44,975 bases of DNA, from assembly GCF_013815995.1 (NCBI RefSeq), contig NZ_JACDFE010000007.1, forward strand, positions 1-44,975, written 5' to 3'. This DNA is from Sporichthya sp. Its GTDB lineage: Bacteria > Actinomycetota > Actinomycetes > Sporichthyales > Sporichthyaceae. Positions within the stretch are counted from its first letter, which is position 1; every line of letters begins with the position of its first letter. The notes beneath the pieces were generated by a model. That model was not told the origin of the DNA. It searched no databases and worked only from the letters and a program-made list of their open reading frames with translations. The translations under genes were made by a program, and so were the position numbers. Of this stretch, positions 8,640 to 16,288 are shown in pieces.

Positions 8640-9555
8640 AGCGGATCCTCGGGTCAAGGACGGCGTAGAGCAGGTCGACGAACAGGTTCACCAGCAGGAA
8701 GATCAGGATCAGCACGGTGACCACGCCGGTGACGGTCGCACCCTCGCGCAGGCCGATGCTGCGGTAGATCAGCCCGCCGACCCCGTCGATGTTGAAGATG
8801 CCCTCGGTGATGATCGCGCCGCCGAGCAGGGTGCCGAAGTCGGCGCCGATGAACGTGACCACCGGGATCATCGAGTTCCGCAGGGCGTGCACGCCGACCA
8901 CCCGGCTCCGCGGCAGGCCCTTGGCCTTCGCGGTACGGATGTAGTCCGCCCGCATGACCTCGGCCAGGCTGGTCCGGGTGATCCGGGCGGCGTACGCGAG
9001 GGAGAGCCCCGCGAGCACGAACCCCGGCATGATCAGCTGCCTCCAGGTGCCGTCGGTTGCGGTCACCGGCAGCCAGCCCGCCTTCACCCCGATGAACCAC
9101 TGGAGCGAGGTGCCGGTGACGAACACCGGCACCGCGATGAGCACCAGGGTGACGGCGAGCACGGAGGAGTCGAAGATCCCCTTGCGCCGGATCCCGGAGA
9201 TGATCCCGGCGCCGATCCCGATGATGATTTCGAACATGATCGCGACGAGGGCGAGTTTCATCGTCGTCGGGTAGGTCCGCTCGATCTGGTCGAGCACCTT
9301 CTCCCCGTTGACGGCTTCACCGAAATCGCCCTGCAGGAGATTGCCGAGGTACTTGACGTACTGCACCGGCAGCGGGTCGTCGAGGTTGAACTGCTCGGTG
9401 TACTTCGCGATGTAGGCGTCTGGGCACGGGCGCTGGCCGCACTTGCCGGCCAGCGGATCACCCGGCAGGGCGTAGACGAGCGCGTACACGATGAACGTCG
9501 CGCCGAGGACGACCGGGATCATCTGCATCAGGCGGCGCGCCGTGTAGCGACCCAT
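8632..9555 (-). CDS. dppB: Peptide ABC transporter permease (DppB/OppB type)
   Basis: A 307-residue permease starting MGRYTARRLMQMIPVVLGATFIVY, the classic OppB/DppB N-terminal membrane helix. The periplasmic loop (residues about 30-95) contains ALPGDPLAGKCGQRPCPD and NLLQGDFGEAV. The C-half holds several helices and the EAA loop ADYIRTAKAKGLPRSRVVGVHALRNS. The ribosome site is weak (AGGAC). The gene lies 175 nt after the substrate-binding-protein gene, behind a hairpin and a palindrome, so its expression may be lower than that of the binding protein or separately controlled. It overlaps dppC by 8 nt. Confidence 0.93.
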   Translation of the reverse strand: MGRYTARRLMQMIPVVLGATFIVYALVYALPGDPLAGKCGQRPCPDAYIAKYTEQFNLDDPLPVQYVKYLGNLLQGDFGEAVNGEKVLDQIERTYPTTMKLALVAIMFEIIIGIGAGIISGIRRKGIFDSSVLAVTLVLIAVPVFVTGTSLQWFIGVKAGWLPVTATDGTWRQLIMPGFVLAGLSLAYAARITRTSLAEVMRADYIRTAKAKGLPRSRVVGVHALRNSMIPVVTFIGADFGTLLGGAIITEGIFNIDGVGGLIYRSIGLREGATVTGVVTVLILIFLLVNLFVDLLYAVLDPRIRYE

Positions 9556-9601
9556 GGTGCAAGTCCTGTCTGAAGGGATCGGGCGACCCGTAGAACTGGC
9601 T

Positions 9602-9621
9602 TGAGTCGACTCAGCCTAGGC
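9602..9621. promoter_or_regulatory. Palindromes upstream of dppB, candidate operator/promoter
   Basis: A perfect 12-bp palindrome TGAGTCGACTCA (9602-9613) abuts GCCTAGGC (9614-9621), 47-66 nt before the dppB start. Read on the minus strand, TAGGCT (9618-9613) is a possible -10 hexamer, so the 12-bp dyad would sit just downstream of it, near a transcription start. This arrangement fits repressor control of an internal promoter in the operon. No -35 is evident and no regulator is encoded next to it. Confidence 0.35.
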
Positions 9622-9668
9622 GAATCGTCAATGCATTCGGTGCTTCCCCGCGCCTGGCCTGCTATGCG

Positions 9669-9703
9669 ACCGGCCCACCGCCTCAAAAAGGTGGTGGGCC
9701 GGT
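9669..9703 (-). terminator. Hairpin between dppA-like and dppB genes
   Basis: A 15-bp stem with one G-T wobble (9669-9683 with 9689-9703) around a CAAAA loop starts 28 nt after the stop codon of the binding-protein gene. It can act as a partial terminator or as a 3' stabiliser of the binding-protein message. Both are common where a solute-binding protein must outnumber its permease. Confidence 0.75.
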
Positions 9704-9730
9704 ACGTGACGGTCGATCAGGCGCGGTCGG

Positions 9731-11368
9731 TCACTTGAGCACGATGGAGCTGAGGTCGTACGTCCCGAACACGGTCTGCTTCATCGAGGCGATCTTGTTG
9801 GAGAAGCCGATGAACTCCTTGCTGTACCACAGCGGGATCGACGGCATGTCCTTCCCCAGCATCAGCTCCGCGGCCTGGTAGGCGGCGTTGCGCTCCGCCG
9901 GGTCCGTGAGGGCCGCGGCCTCGCGCAGCTTGTTGTCGAACGCCTTGTTGCTGTAGTCGCCGTCGTTCGAGCCGGCGCCCGTACCGTAGAGCGGGGCCAG
10001 GAAGTTCTCGATCGACGGGTAGTCCATCTGCCAGCCGGCCCGGAACAGGCCCTTCTGCTCCCGGGCGGTGATCGCCGTGCGGAAGGTGGCGAAGTCCACC
10101 GTGGGCGTGGCCAGGCACTCCGCCCCGAGCGTGTTCTTGATGCTGTTGCAGGTGGCCTCGACCCACGGCTTGTGGTCGGCGTCGCCGTTGAAGCCGATCC
10201 GGATCGGGCCGTCGTGGCCGCCGGCCTCCTTATAGAGCTTCTTGGCCTCGTCCGGGTCGAACGTGCAGTACGGGTCGCACGCCCCGGCCTTGTAGCCGTC
10301 GACCACCGGCGACACCCACCCGGTGGCGGGCTCGCGGGTGCCGGCAAAGGCCACGTCGATGACTTGCTGGCGGTCGATCGCCATCGAGATCGCCTGGCGC
10401 AGCTTGATGTTGTCGTAGGACTTGTCCGCCTTCGGCGACGGGAAGTTGATCGCCTGGAAGACGCCGACCACGCGCTCGACGAAGCGCTCGTTCAGGTCCT
10501 GCTTGAAGACCAGGTCGGTGAGCGCCGAGGTCGGAATCTCGTCGGTCATGTCCAGCTGGTTGGCCACGACCTCGTTGTAGGCCGCGGTGGCGTCCTGGAA
10601 GACCTTGAAGGTCACGGTCTTCACGACCGGCGGGCCGACGCGGTCGTAACCCGGGACCGCCTCGAGCACGAACTCCCGGTTCGGGTCCGCCGTGATCATC
10701 TTGTAGGGGCCGGCGCCGACGGGCAGCTTGCCGAAGGCCGCACCGTCGTCCGCGAAGAACGAGTCCGGCAGCGGCGCGAACGCGGTGTAGCCCAGCCGCT
10801 GCGGGAACGTCGAGTTCTTGGTGTCCATCTTGACGGTGAAGGTGTAGTCGTCGACCACCTTCAGGCCGGACATCTCCTCGACCTTCGACTTCTCCGCCGA
10901 GGTCTCCTTGTAGCCCTTGATGACCTCGAAGAAGTAGGAGGACAGCTGGGCGTTGGGGCCGTAGGCGCCGTAGTTCCAGGCGTCGACGAAGTTCTTGGCC
11001 TTGACCTCGGTGCCGTCGTGGAACTTGATGCCCTGCTTGATCTTGATCGTGTAGTCGATGGCGTTCTTGCTGGTGATGGACTCGGCGATGTCGTTCTCCG
11101 GGCTGCCGTCGTCCGGGTTGTAGCGGATGAGCTTGGCCGTCACGGCGTCAAGGATGTTGCCGCCGCAGGTCTCGTTGGTGTTGGTCGGGATCAGCGGGTT
11201 CTGCGGCTTGCAGCTACGGACCGCGATCGACCCCGCGACCTCTCCGTTGGTGGACCCGCCCGGGCTGTCGCCGGCGCTGTCGTCGTCATCGCCTCCGCAG
11301 CCGGCTGCTAGCAGCATTCCGGCCAGAGCCAACGCCACGACCTGATATCCGCGCTTGTGCGTTCTCAT
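9731..11368 (-). CDS. Peptide ABC transporter substrate-binding lipoprotein (SBP family 5)
   Basis: A 545-residue lipoprotein. The signal peptide MRTHKRGYQVVALALAGMLL ends in the lipobox LAAGC with Cys24 as the lipidation site, followed by a Gly/Asp/Ser tether. The body is of the family 5 type, with YTIKIKQGIKFHDGTEVKAKNFVDAWN near residues 127-153 and the family-typical KLRQAISMAIDRQQVID in the second half. ATG 11368 has AGAGGAG 7 nt upstream. The ligand is probably a peptide, but this family also includes binders of other solutes. It is the first gene of the importer operon. The 199 nt upstream, back to cca, must contain the promoter; I see no convincing -35/-10 pair or hairpin there. Confidence 0.92.
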   Translation of the reverse strand: MRTHKRGYQVVALALAGMLLAAGCGGDDDDSAGDSPGGSTNGEVAGSIAVRSCKPQNPLIPTNTNETCGGNILDAVTAKLIRYNPDDGSPENDIAESITSKNAIDYTIKIKQGIKFHDGTEVKAKNFVDAWNYGAYGPNAQLSSYFFEVIKGYKETSAEKSKVEEMSGLKVVDDYTFTVKMDTKNSTFPQRLGYTAFAPLPDSFFADDGAAFGKLPVGAGPYKMITADPNREFVLEAVPGYDRVGPPVVKTVTFKVFQDATAAYNEVVANQLDMTDEIPTSALTDLVFKQDLNERFVERVVGVFQAINFPSPKADKSYDNIKLRQAISMAIDRQQVIDVAFAGTREPATGWVSPVVDGYKAGACDPYCTFDPDEAKKLYKEAGGHDGPIRIGFNGDADHKPWVEATCNSIKNTLGAECLATPTVDFATFRTAITAREQKGLFRAGWQMDYPSIENFLAPLYGTGAGSNDGDYSNKAFDNKLREAAALTDPAERNAAYQAAELMLGKDMPSIPLWYSKEFIGFSNKIASMKQTVFGTYDLSSIVLK

Positions 11369-11567
11369 CCATTCGCTCCTCTGCCAGGCCGTGCGCCTTT
11401 GTGCATCGTTCTACATCTGCCGAGGTCAATCGGCCAGTGACCGCACCGTAGGCCGCCCGACCAACGCACGGGCAGGGGCTGTTACCGGTTCGGAATGCCT
11501 TTCACAGATCACACGCCGAATTCGAGGGGAATGTCCGCTCATCGGTTACTGCCCTATTGCCGACGCG

Positions 11568-13031
11568 TCACGGTCCAGAACGCTCCGCCCACCAGGCGTG
11601 CAATGCCGCCCTAGCCTCTTTCTGCCCCATGGGGCCCACGTCCATCCGGAGTTCGAGCAGGAACTTGTAGGCCTCGCCGACCAGCGGCCCGGGCGGGAGC
11701 CCGAGTTCGGTCATGATCTCGTTCCCGTCCAGGGCCGGCCGGATCGAGGCCAGCTCCTCCAGCTGCTCGAGCTCGGCGATGCGCCCCTCGAGAGAGTCGT
11801 AGGACTTCGCAAGTGCGGCGGCCTTGCGCTTGTTGCGCGTCGTGCAGTCCGCGCGGGTCAATCTGTGCAGCCGCGGGAGCAGGTCCCCGGCGTCGGTCAC
11901 GTAGCGGCGCACCGCTGAATCGGTCCACTCCCCGCTCCCGTAGCCGTGGAAGCGCAGGTGCAGCTCGACCAGGCGGGAAACGTCCTCGGTGGTGGCCTTG
12001 TCGAAGCGCAGCGCCTTCATCCGCGCCTCGGTCATCTTCTTCCCGACCACCTCGTGGTGGTGGAAGCTGACCCGCCCGCCCGATTCGTTGCGCCGCGTGC
12101 GCGGCTTGCCGACGTCGTGCATGAGCGCGGCGAAGCGCAGCGTGAAGTCCGGGCCCGCCTCCTCCAGCGCCATGGCCTGCTCGAGGACCGTCAGGGTGTG
12201 CTCGTAGACGTCCTTGTGCCGGTGGTGCTCGTCGATCTCCAAGCGCATCTTGGGCACCTCGGGCAGGACCCGCTCGGCCAGCCCGGTCTCGACCAGGACC
12301 TCCAGGCCGCGCCGTGGGTACGGCGCGCACATGAGCTTGACCAGCTCGTCGCGCACCCGCTCGGCGGACACGATCTCGATCCGGTCGGCCATCGCCAGCA
12401 TCGCCGCGTGCACCGCCGGGTCGATGGCGAGCCCGAGCTTGGCGGCGAACCGGGCGGCCCGCATCATCCGCAGCGGGTCGTCGGAGAAGGACTCCTCCGG
12501 GCTGCGCGGGGTGCGGAGCACGCCGGCGGCCAGGTCGGACAGGCCGCCGAAGGGGTCGACGAACCGGATCGCGGGCAGCTCGACCGCCATCGCGTTGACC
12601 GTGAAGTCCCGGCGGATCAGGTCCTCGGCCAGGCTGGTGCCGTACTGGACCTCGGGCTTGCGGGAGGTCCGGTCGTAGGCGTCGGTCCGGTAGGTGGTGA
12701 TCTCCAGGGCGAACTCTCCCTTGCGGCCACCGATGGTCCCGAAGGCCGCCCCGACGTCCCAGATCGACTCGGCCCAGCCGCGCAGGAGCTGGCCCGTCTT
12801 CTCCGGCCGCGCGGAGGTGGTGAAGTCCAGGTCCGCACCCAGACCGCCGAGCAGTGCGTCGCGGACCGAGCCACCCACCAGCGCCAGCTGCTCACCGGCG
12901 GCGGCGAAGCGCTCGGCCAGCTCGACCGCCACCGGGGCCGCCTTGAGCAGTTCGGAGACCGCGCGGCGCTGCGCCGCCGACAGCGCTCCCGCGGAGGGCT
13001 CGGCGGGTTCTGGCGAAGGGGTTCCGGACAC
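11568..13031 (-). CDS. cca: CCA-adding tRNA nucleotidyltransferase
   Basis: A 487-residue class II nucleotidyltransferase that adds or repairs the 3' CCA of tRNAs without a template. The catalytic head carries LVGGSVRDALLG (residues 51-62) and the metal-binding DLDF (67-70), then RRDFTVNAMA and the RxxRFxxKLG motif of the neck. A C-terminal HD domain (FAALMHDVGKPRT with later histidines) is typical of the actinobacterial enzyme, which may also have phosphohydrolase activity. The tRNA-Ile in this window lacks an encoded CCA, consistent with a need for this enzyme. The GTG start has no ribosome site but has TAGGCT 8 nt upstream on the same strand, so the message may be leaderless. It is divergent from the secreted-protein gene. 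Confidence 0.93.
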   Translation of the reverse strand: MSGTPSPEPAEPSAGALSAAQRRAVSELLKAAPVAVELAERFAAAGEQLALVGGSVRDALLGGLGADLDFTTSARPEKTGQLLRGWAESIWDVGAAFGTIGGRKGEFALEITTYRTDAYDRTSRKPEVQYGTSLAEDLIRRDFTVNAMAVELPAIRFVDPFGGLSDLAAGVLRTPRSPEESFSDDPLRMMRAARFAAKLGLAIDPAVHAAMLAMADRIEIVSAERVRDELVKLMCAPYPRRGLEVLVETGLAERVLPEVPKMRLEIDEHHRHKDVYEHTLTVLEQAMALEEAGPDFTLRFAALMHDVGKPRTRRNESGGRVSFHHHEVVGKKMTEARMKALRFDKATTEDVSRLVELHLRFHGYGSGEWTDSAVRRYVTDAGDLLPRLHRLTRADCTTRNKRKAAALAKSYDSLEGRIAELEQLEELASIRPALDGNEIMTELGLPPGPLVGEAYKFLLELRMDVGPMGQKEARAALHAWWAERSGP

Positions 13032-13039
13032 GGGGGGCC

Positions 13040-13049
13040 AGCCTAGGCT
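13040..13049. promoter_or_regulatory. Shared palindromic -10 element of divergent promoters
   Basis: AGCCTAGGCT is a perfect 10-bp palindrome that presents TAGGCT on both strands. On the minus strand it lies 8 nt before the cca GTG. On the plus strand it lies 33 nt before the ATG of the secreted-protein gene, which has its own Shine-Dalgarno. RNA polymerase could use the two hexamers only alternately, so the two genes may compete for initiation. Confidence 0.5.
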
Positions 13050-13082
13050 GTGCGTGCGTCACCCCACGTGAGGAGCGCACCC

Positions 13083-13598
13083 ATGTCTCTCGCCGCCCCT
13101 TCGGCCGGCCTCGTTGCCGCCGCCCTCGTCGCTTCCGCAATCGCAGTCCCGGTGGCCGCTGCAGGCTCTGCGTCGGCGGCCTGCCTGGACGGCGTGAAGA
13201 TCAACATCAGCGGGCACAAGCGGGTCTTCATCCCGGTCCCGGGTGCCAAGATCACGTTCACCAAGCCGGGCAAGCACACCGTCGAGATCGTGAAGGCCTC
13301 GACGCTGAGCGCCAGGTACGGCACCGGCGACGCCGGGGACCAGGACGACATCCGGGCCGCGGTCAAGGATGTCTGGCCCCAGGTCCGCAACGCCGTCGCG
13401 GTGACCAAGGGTCACAAGGAGACGTTCTCCTCCAGCAAGGGCGAGCGGGTCACGGTCACGTACGGCAGCAACGGTGACCGGGTGAAGTGGACCAAGGTCG
13501 ACGTCGACTCGGACTGCTCGACCACCGTCCTGGCCTCCGGCACCGCCAAGTTCCCGCGCAAGAACCTGGGCTGGCTGTTCGCGGTCTCGATCGCGTAG
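13083..13598 (+). CDS. Small secreted protein of unknown function
   Basis: A 171-residue protein that I do not recognise. Residues 1-32 form a signal peptide (MSLAAPSAGLVAAALVASAIA, then an Ala-rich stretch ending SASA before ACLDG). The mature part is about 140 residues, rich in Lys, Val and Thr, with an alternating beta-type pattern (VKINISGHKRVFIPVPGAKITF; RVTVTYGSNGDRVKWTKVDV). There are only two mature cysteines, one right after the predicted cleavage site and one near residue 146, which could pair. ATG 13083 has GAGGAG upstream. The gene is divergent from cca and precedes the Nudix gene, which has its own promoter-like hexamer. A GC-rich palindromic stretch follows its stop (about 13599-13617). 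Confidence 0.75.
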   Translation: MSLAAPSAGLVAAALVASAIAVPVAAAGSASAACLDGVKINISGHKRVFIPVPGAKITFTKPGKHTVEIVKASTLSARYGTGDAGDQDDIRAAVKDVWPQVRNAVAVTKGHKETFSSSKGERVTVTYGSNGDRVKWTKVDVDSDCSTTVLASGTAKFPRKNLGWLFAVSIA

Positions 13599-13673
13599 GC
13601 GGGCCCCGGGGCCGCGTGAGGAACACGCTCGCGCAGCCAGCGCAACGCCCGGTCCGCTGCAAGGTCCCCGGAC

Positions 13674-13685
13674 TAGCATCGAAGG
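13674..13685 (+). promoter_or_regulatory. Putative leaderless promoter of the Nudix gene
   Basis: TAGCAT (13674-13679) ends 6 nt before the ATG at 13686, the same spacing as in both MFS genes. The short gap CGAAGG could also serve as a weak ribosome site, so leadered translation cannot be excluded. This would start transcription of the Nudix-DUF6049-murJ group. Confidence 0.5.
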
Positions 13686-14165
13686 ATGCCGCCGTCCTCC
13701 CCGTCGCCGTCCAAGCGGCTACGGACCGTGTCGGAGGTTTCCGCCGGCGGCCTCGTCGTGGACCGCGGGGGGCCGATCGCGCAGGGCGCCCTGATCGGAC
13801 GTCTGGATCGGCGCGGTCGCCTGCTGTGGTCGCTCCCGAAGGGGCATCTGGAGGCCGGCGAGACCGCGGAGGACGCCGCGATCCGTGAGGTCGAGGAAGA
13901 GACCGGAATTCGCGGCCACGTCCTGTCCAAGCTGGGCGTGATCGACTTCTGGTTCGTCGCCGGTGGGGCCCGGATCCACAAGACGGTGCACCACTTTCTC
14001 CTCGAGGCCGAGTCCGGCGAGCTCTCCGACGCCGACATCGAGGTGGACGAGGTCGCCTGGGTGCCGCTGGCGGAGCTGCCCGAGCGTCTGGCTTACGACA
14101 CCGAGCGCAAGCTGATGGCCAAGGTTCCCGAACAGCTGTCGACCACCACCGAGCAAGCGCCGTGA
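13686..14165 (+). CDS. Nudix hydrolase (MutT4-like)
   Basis: A 159-residue Nudix hydrolase. The Nudix box is complete: G53, E59, then REVEEETGI at residues 67-75, with the preceding [12 protein letters not shown] typical of the actinobacterial protein encoded near murJ (Rv3908 in M. tuberculosis). The substrate, a nucleoside diphosphate linked to another group, cannot be read from sequence. The N-terminal 12 residues are Ser/Pro/Lys-rich. The stop overlaps the GTG of the next gene in a GTGA arrangement, so translation of the two is coupled. The constant pairing with MurJ genes suggests a role related to cell-wall precursors or nucleotide sanitation, but that link is inference. Confidence 0.92.
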   Translation: MPPSSPSPSKRLRTVSEVSAGGLVVDRGGPIAQGALIGRLDRRGRLLWSLPKGHLEAGETAEDAAIREVEEETGIRGHVLSKLGVIDFWFVAGGARIHKTVHHFLLEAESGELSDADIEVDEVAWVPLAELPERLAYDTERKLMAKVPEQLSTTTEQAP

Positions 14166-16249
14166 CCCTGGGGCGACCCGCCGGCCGGCGGCGCCGCGCC
14201 CCTGCCGTGGTGACCGCGTTCGGCCTGCTGGCGGGCGTGCTGGCTCCGGCCCTCGCCGCTGCGGCGCCCACGGTGGACGGGGCCTACCAGGCGGCGCGGC
14301 TCGAGCTCAGCTCCGTCAGCCCGGCCGCTCCGGGTCCGACGAGCCGGCTCACCCTGCGGGGCGCCCTGGTCAATCCGGGCGGAGACGCCTTCCGCAACGT
14401 GCAGATCGGGCTGCAGGTCAGTTCGGCGCCGCTGACCAGCCGGGGCGACCTGGCCGCGATCGCCGAGGGGGCCGAGCAGGACCGCGCGATCCGCCGGGTG
14501 CCGGGCGAGACCAAGGTGCCCGGGCAGATCACCTCGGGCAAGGTGACCGAGTGGCAGGTGTCGGCGCCGATCGATTCGCTGAAACTGCCCGGCAACGGGG
14601 TCTACCTGCTGCAGGTGACGGCCACCGGTCAGGTTGGGAACGAGAACCCGAGCCGGCTCGCCACCCTGACCACGTTCCTGCCGTACCTGCCCGACAAGAA
14701 GCAGTACCAGCCGACGAAGCTGACCTGGCTCTGGCCGCTGGCCGGCGTCCCGGCCCGGGACGCCCACGGGGTGTTCCGGGCTTCGAGCTCCAGCGAGGAG
14801 TTCGCGCCGGGCGGCCGCCTTGCCGACCTGGCCGGGGCCCCCGGCCGGATCCCGGTGACCTGGATGGTCGACCCCGAACTGCTGGAGTCCGCGCAGGCGA
14901 TGGGGCAGGACCACGAGCGGCAGGACGGGCGCGGCACCTCCTCCGAGGACGGCAACGCCGACGCCGCCCGGTGGATGTCGGAGTTGCGGGCCCAGCTCGC
15001 ACCGGCCGAGCGCCCGGTCGCCGCCCTGCCCTTCGCCGACCCCGACGTCACGGCGCTGACCCACCACGGCGACCCCGAGGAACTCACCCGGGCGATCGCC
15101 CGGGCCAAGAACGCGACCCGCGCGATCCTCGGCCGCGAGTCGGACACCTCGGTCGCGTGGCCGCTGGACGGGCTGGCCGACACCGAGACTTTGGGCGTGC
15201 TCCGCCGGGCCGGCGCCAAGACCGTCGTGCTCTCCAGCGGTGCCCTGCTGCTCACCCGCGAACGGACCTATACCCCGACCGGCCGGGCCCGCCTCGATGC
15301 CGACGGTGCCCCCCTCGAGGTGCTGGTCGCCGATCAGGAGCTGAGCGACGCGCTCGCCGGTGACCTCACCGTCCCGGGAGCCGCCGCCCTGGTCGCGCAG
15401 CGCTTCCTCGCCGAGACCGCCCTGATCACCCTCGAGCGCCCGAACGCCGCCCGGACCGTGCTGGTCGCACCGCCACGGCGCTGGGCCCCACCGGTCGGGT
15501 GGTCGGCCGGTCTGCTGGACTCCGTCGACCGCTCCCCCTGGGTGCGCACGGTCGGACTTAGCGCGCTGAGCCAGACCCCTGTGCCGTCCGAGTACAGCGG
15601 CGCGAATCTGACCTACCCCCAGTCGGCCATCGACGCCGAGCTGGCGGTCGCGCAGCTGGCACGGATGAGACAGGCCTCGGACTCGGCCGACGGCCTGATC
15701 CGGCTGTTCGCCCGGCCGGGCAGCCTGGAGAACAGCTACATCGGCGCCCTGTTCGGCACGGTGTCGACCGCCTGGCGCGGCAACCGGGCCGAGGGCCGCG
15801 ACTACGCGGTGCAGGTCAACGAGCGGATCGCCGCCGACGTCAACGACGTGCAGGTCATCGGCCGGGACCTGGTGACCCTGTCCAGCACCCAGGGCACAAT
15901 CCCGCTGACCGTGTCCAACGAGCTGGGCCAGGCGATCCGGGTCCGGCCGGTCCTGCGGCCCCGGGTCGGTAGCCGGCTGACCGTGACCAACCCGGAGCTG
16001 CTCACCATTGGCGCCGGTCGCAAGACGACGGTCAAGGTGCCGGCCGAGGCCTCCTCCAACGGCATCACCCAGGTGGACGTCCAGCTGCTCGACGCCACCG
16101 GGGAGCCGTTCGGCGGATCCACCCAGTTGCGGGTCAACGTGACCAGCTTCGGCAAGGTCGGCCTGATCGTGCTGATCGCCGCCGGTAGCGTCCTGTTCGG
16201 AGCGGCGATCTTGAGGAACGTCCGCCGGCTTCGCAAAGCCGGGACCTGA
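14162..16249 (+). CDS. DUF6049 family exported membrane-anchored protein
   Basis: A 695-residue protein of unknown function conserved upstream of murJ in actinobacteria (Rv3909 in M. tuberculosis). A basic N-terminus ([11 protein letters not shown]) and hydrophobic segment with Ala-rich end (residues about 15-38) form a signal peptide. A long extracytoplasmic region follows, with beta-rich start and end and a central part containing [15 protein letters not shown] and [14 protein letters not shown], reminiscent of glycoside-hydrolase/deacetylase-like barrels. A single C-terminal membrane helix ([19 protein letters not shown], near 665-684) is followed by a basic tail [11 protein letters not shown]. 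The GTG start overlaps the Nudix stop by 4 nt. Position between Nudix and murJ argues for a role at the membrane in peptidoglycan precursor export or its regulation. Confidence 0.85.
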   Translation: MTLGRPAGRRRRAPAVVTAFGLLAGVLAPALAAAAPTVDGAYQAARLELSSVSPAAPGPTSRLTLRGALVNPGGDAFRNVQIGLQVSSAPLTSRGDLAAIAEGAEQDRAIRRVPGETKVPGQITSGKVTEWQVSAPIDSLKLPGNGVYLLQVTATGQVGNENPSRLATLTTFLPYLPDKKQYQPTKLTWLWPLAGVPARDAHGVFRASSSSEEFAPGGRLADLAGAPGRIPVTWMVDPELLESAQAMGQDHERQDGRGTSSEDGNADAARWMSELRAQLAPAERPVAALPFADPDVTALTHHGDPEELTRAIARAKNATRAILGRESDTSVAWPLDGLADTETLGVLRRAGAKTVVLSSGALLLTRERTYTPTGRARLDADGAPLEVLVADQELSDALAGDLTVPGAAALVAQRFLAETALITLERPNAARTVLVAPPRRWAPPVGWSAGLLDSVDRSPWVRTVGLSALSQTPVPSEYSGANLTYPQSAIDAELAVAQLARMRQASDSADGLIRLFARPGSLENSYIGALFGTVSTAWRGNRAEGRDYAVQVNERIAADVNDVQVIGRDLVTLSSTQGTIPLTVSNELGQAIRVRPVLRPRVGSRLTVTNPELLTIGAGRKTTVKVPAEASSNGITQVDVQLLDATGEPFGGSTQLRVNVTSFGKVGLIVLIAAGSVLFGAAILRNVRRLRKAGT

Positions 16250-16288
16250 CCGCCCCGCCGTTCCCGACCGCACGATCAAAGGCGCTGC

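Noticed and set aside
11369..11567. Regulatory RNA or terminator between cca and the binding-protein gene
   Set aside because: No strong hairpin or clear promoter pair was found in this 199-nt gap; it must hold the operon promoter but nothing specific can be named.
13599..13617. GC palindrome after the secreted-protein gene as a terminator
   Set aside because: The inverted repeat is nearly loopless and imperfect, so I do not list it as a terminator.
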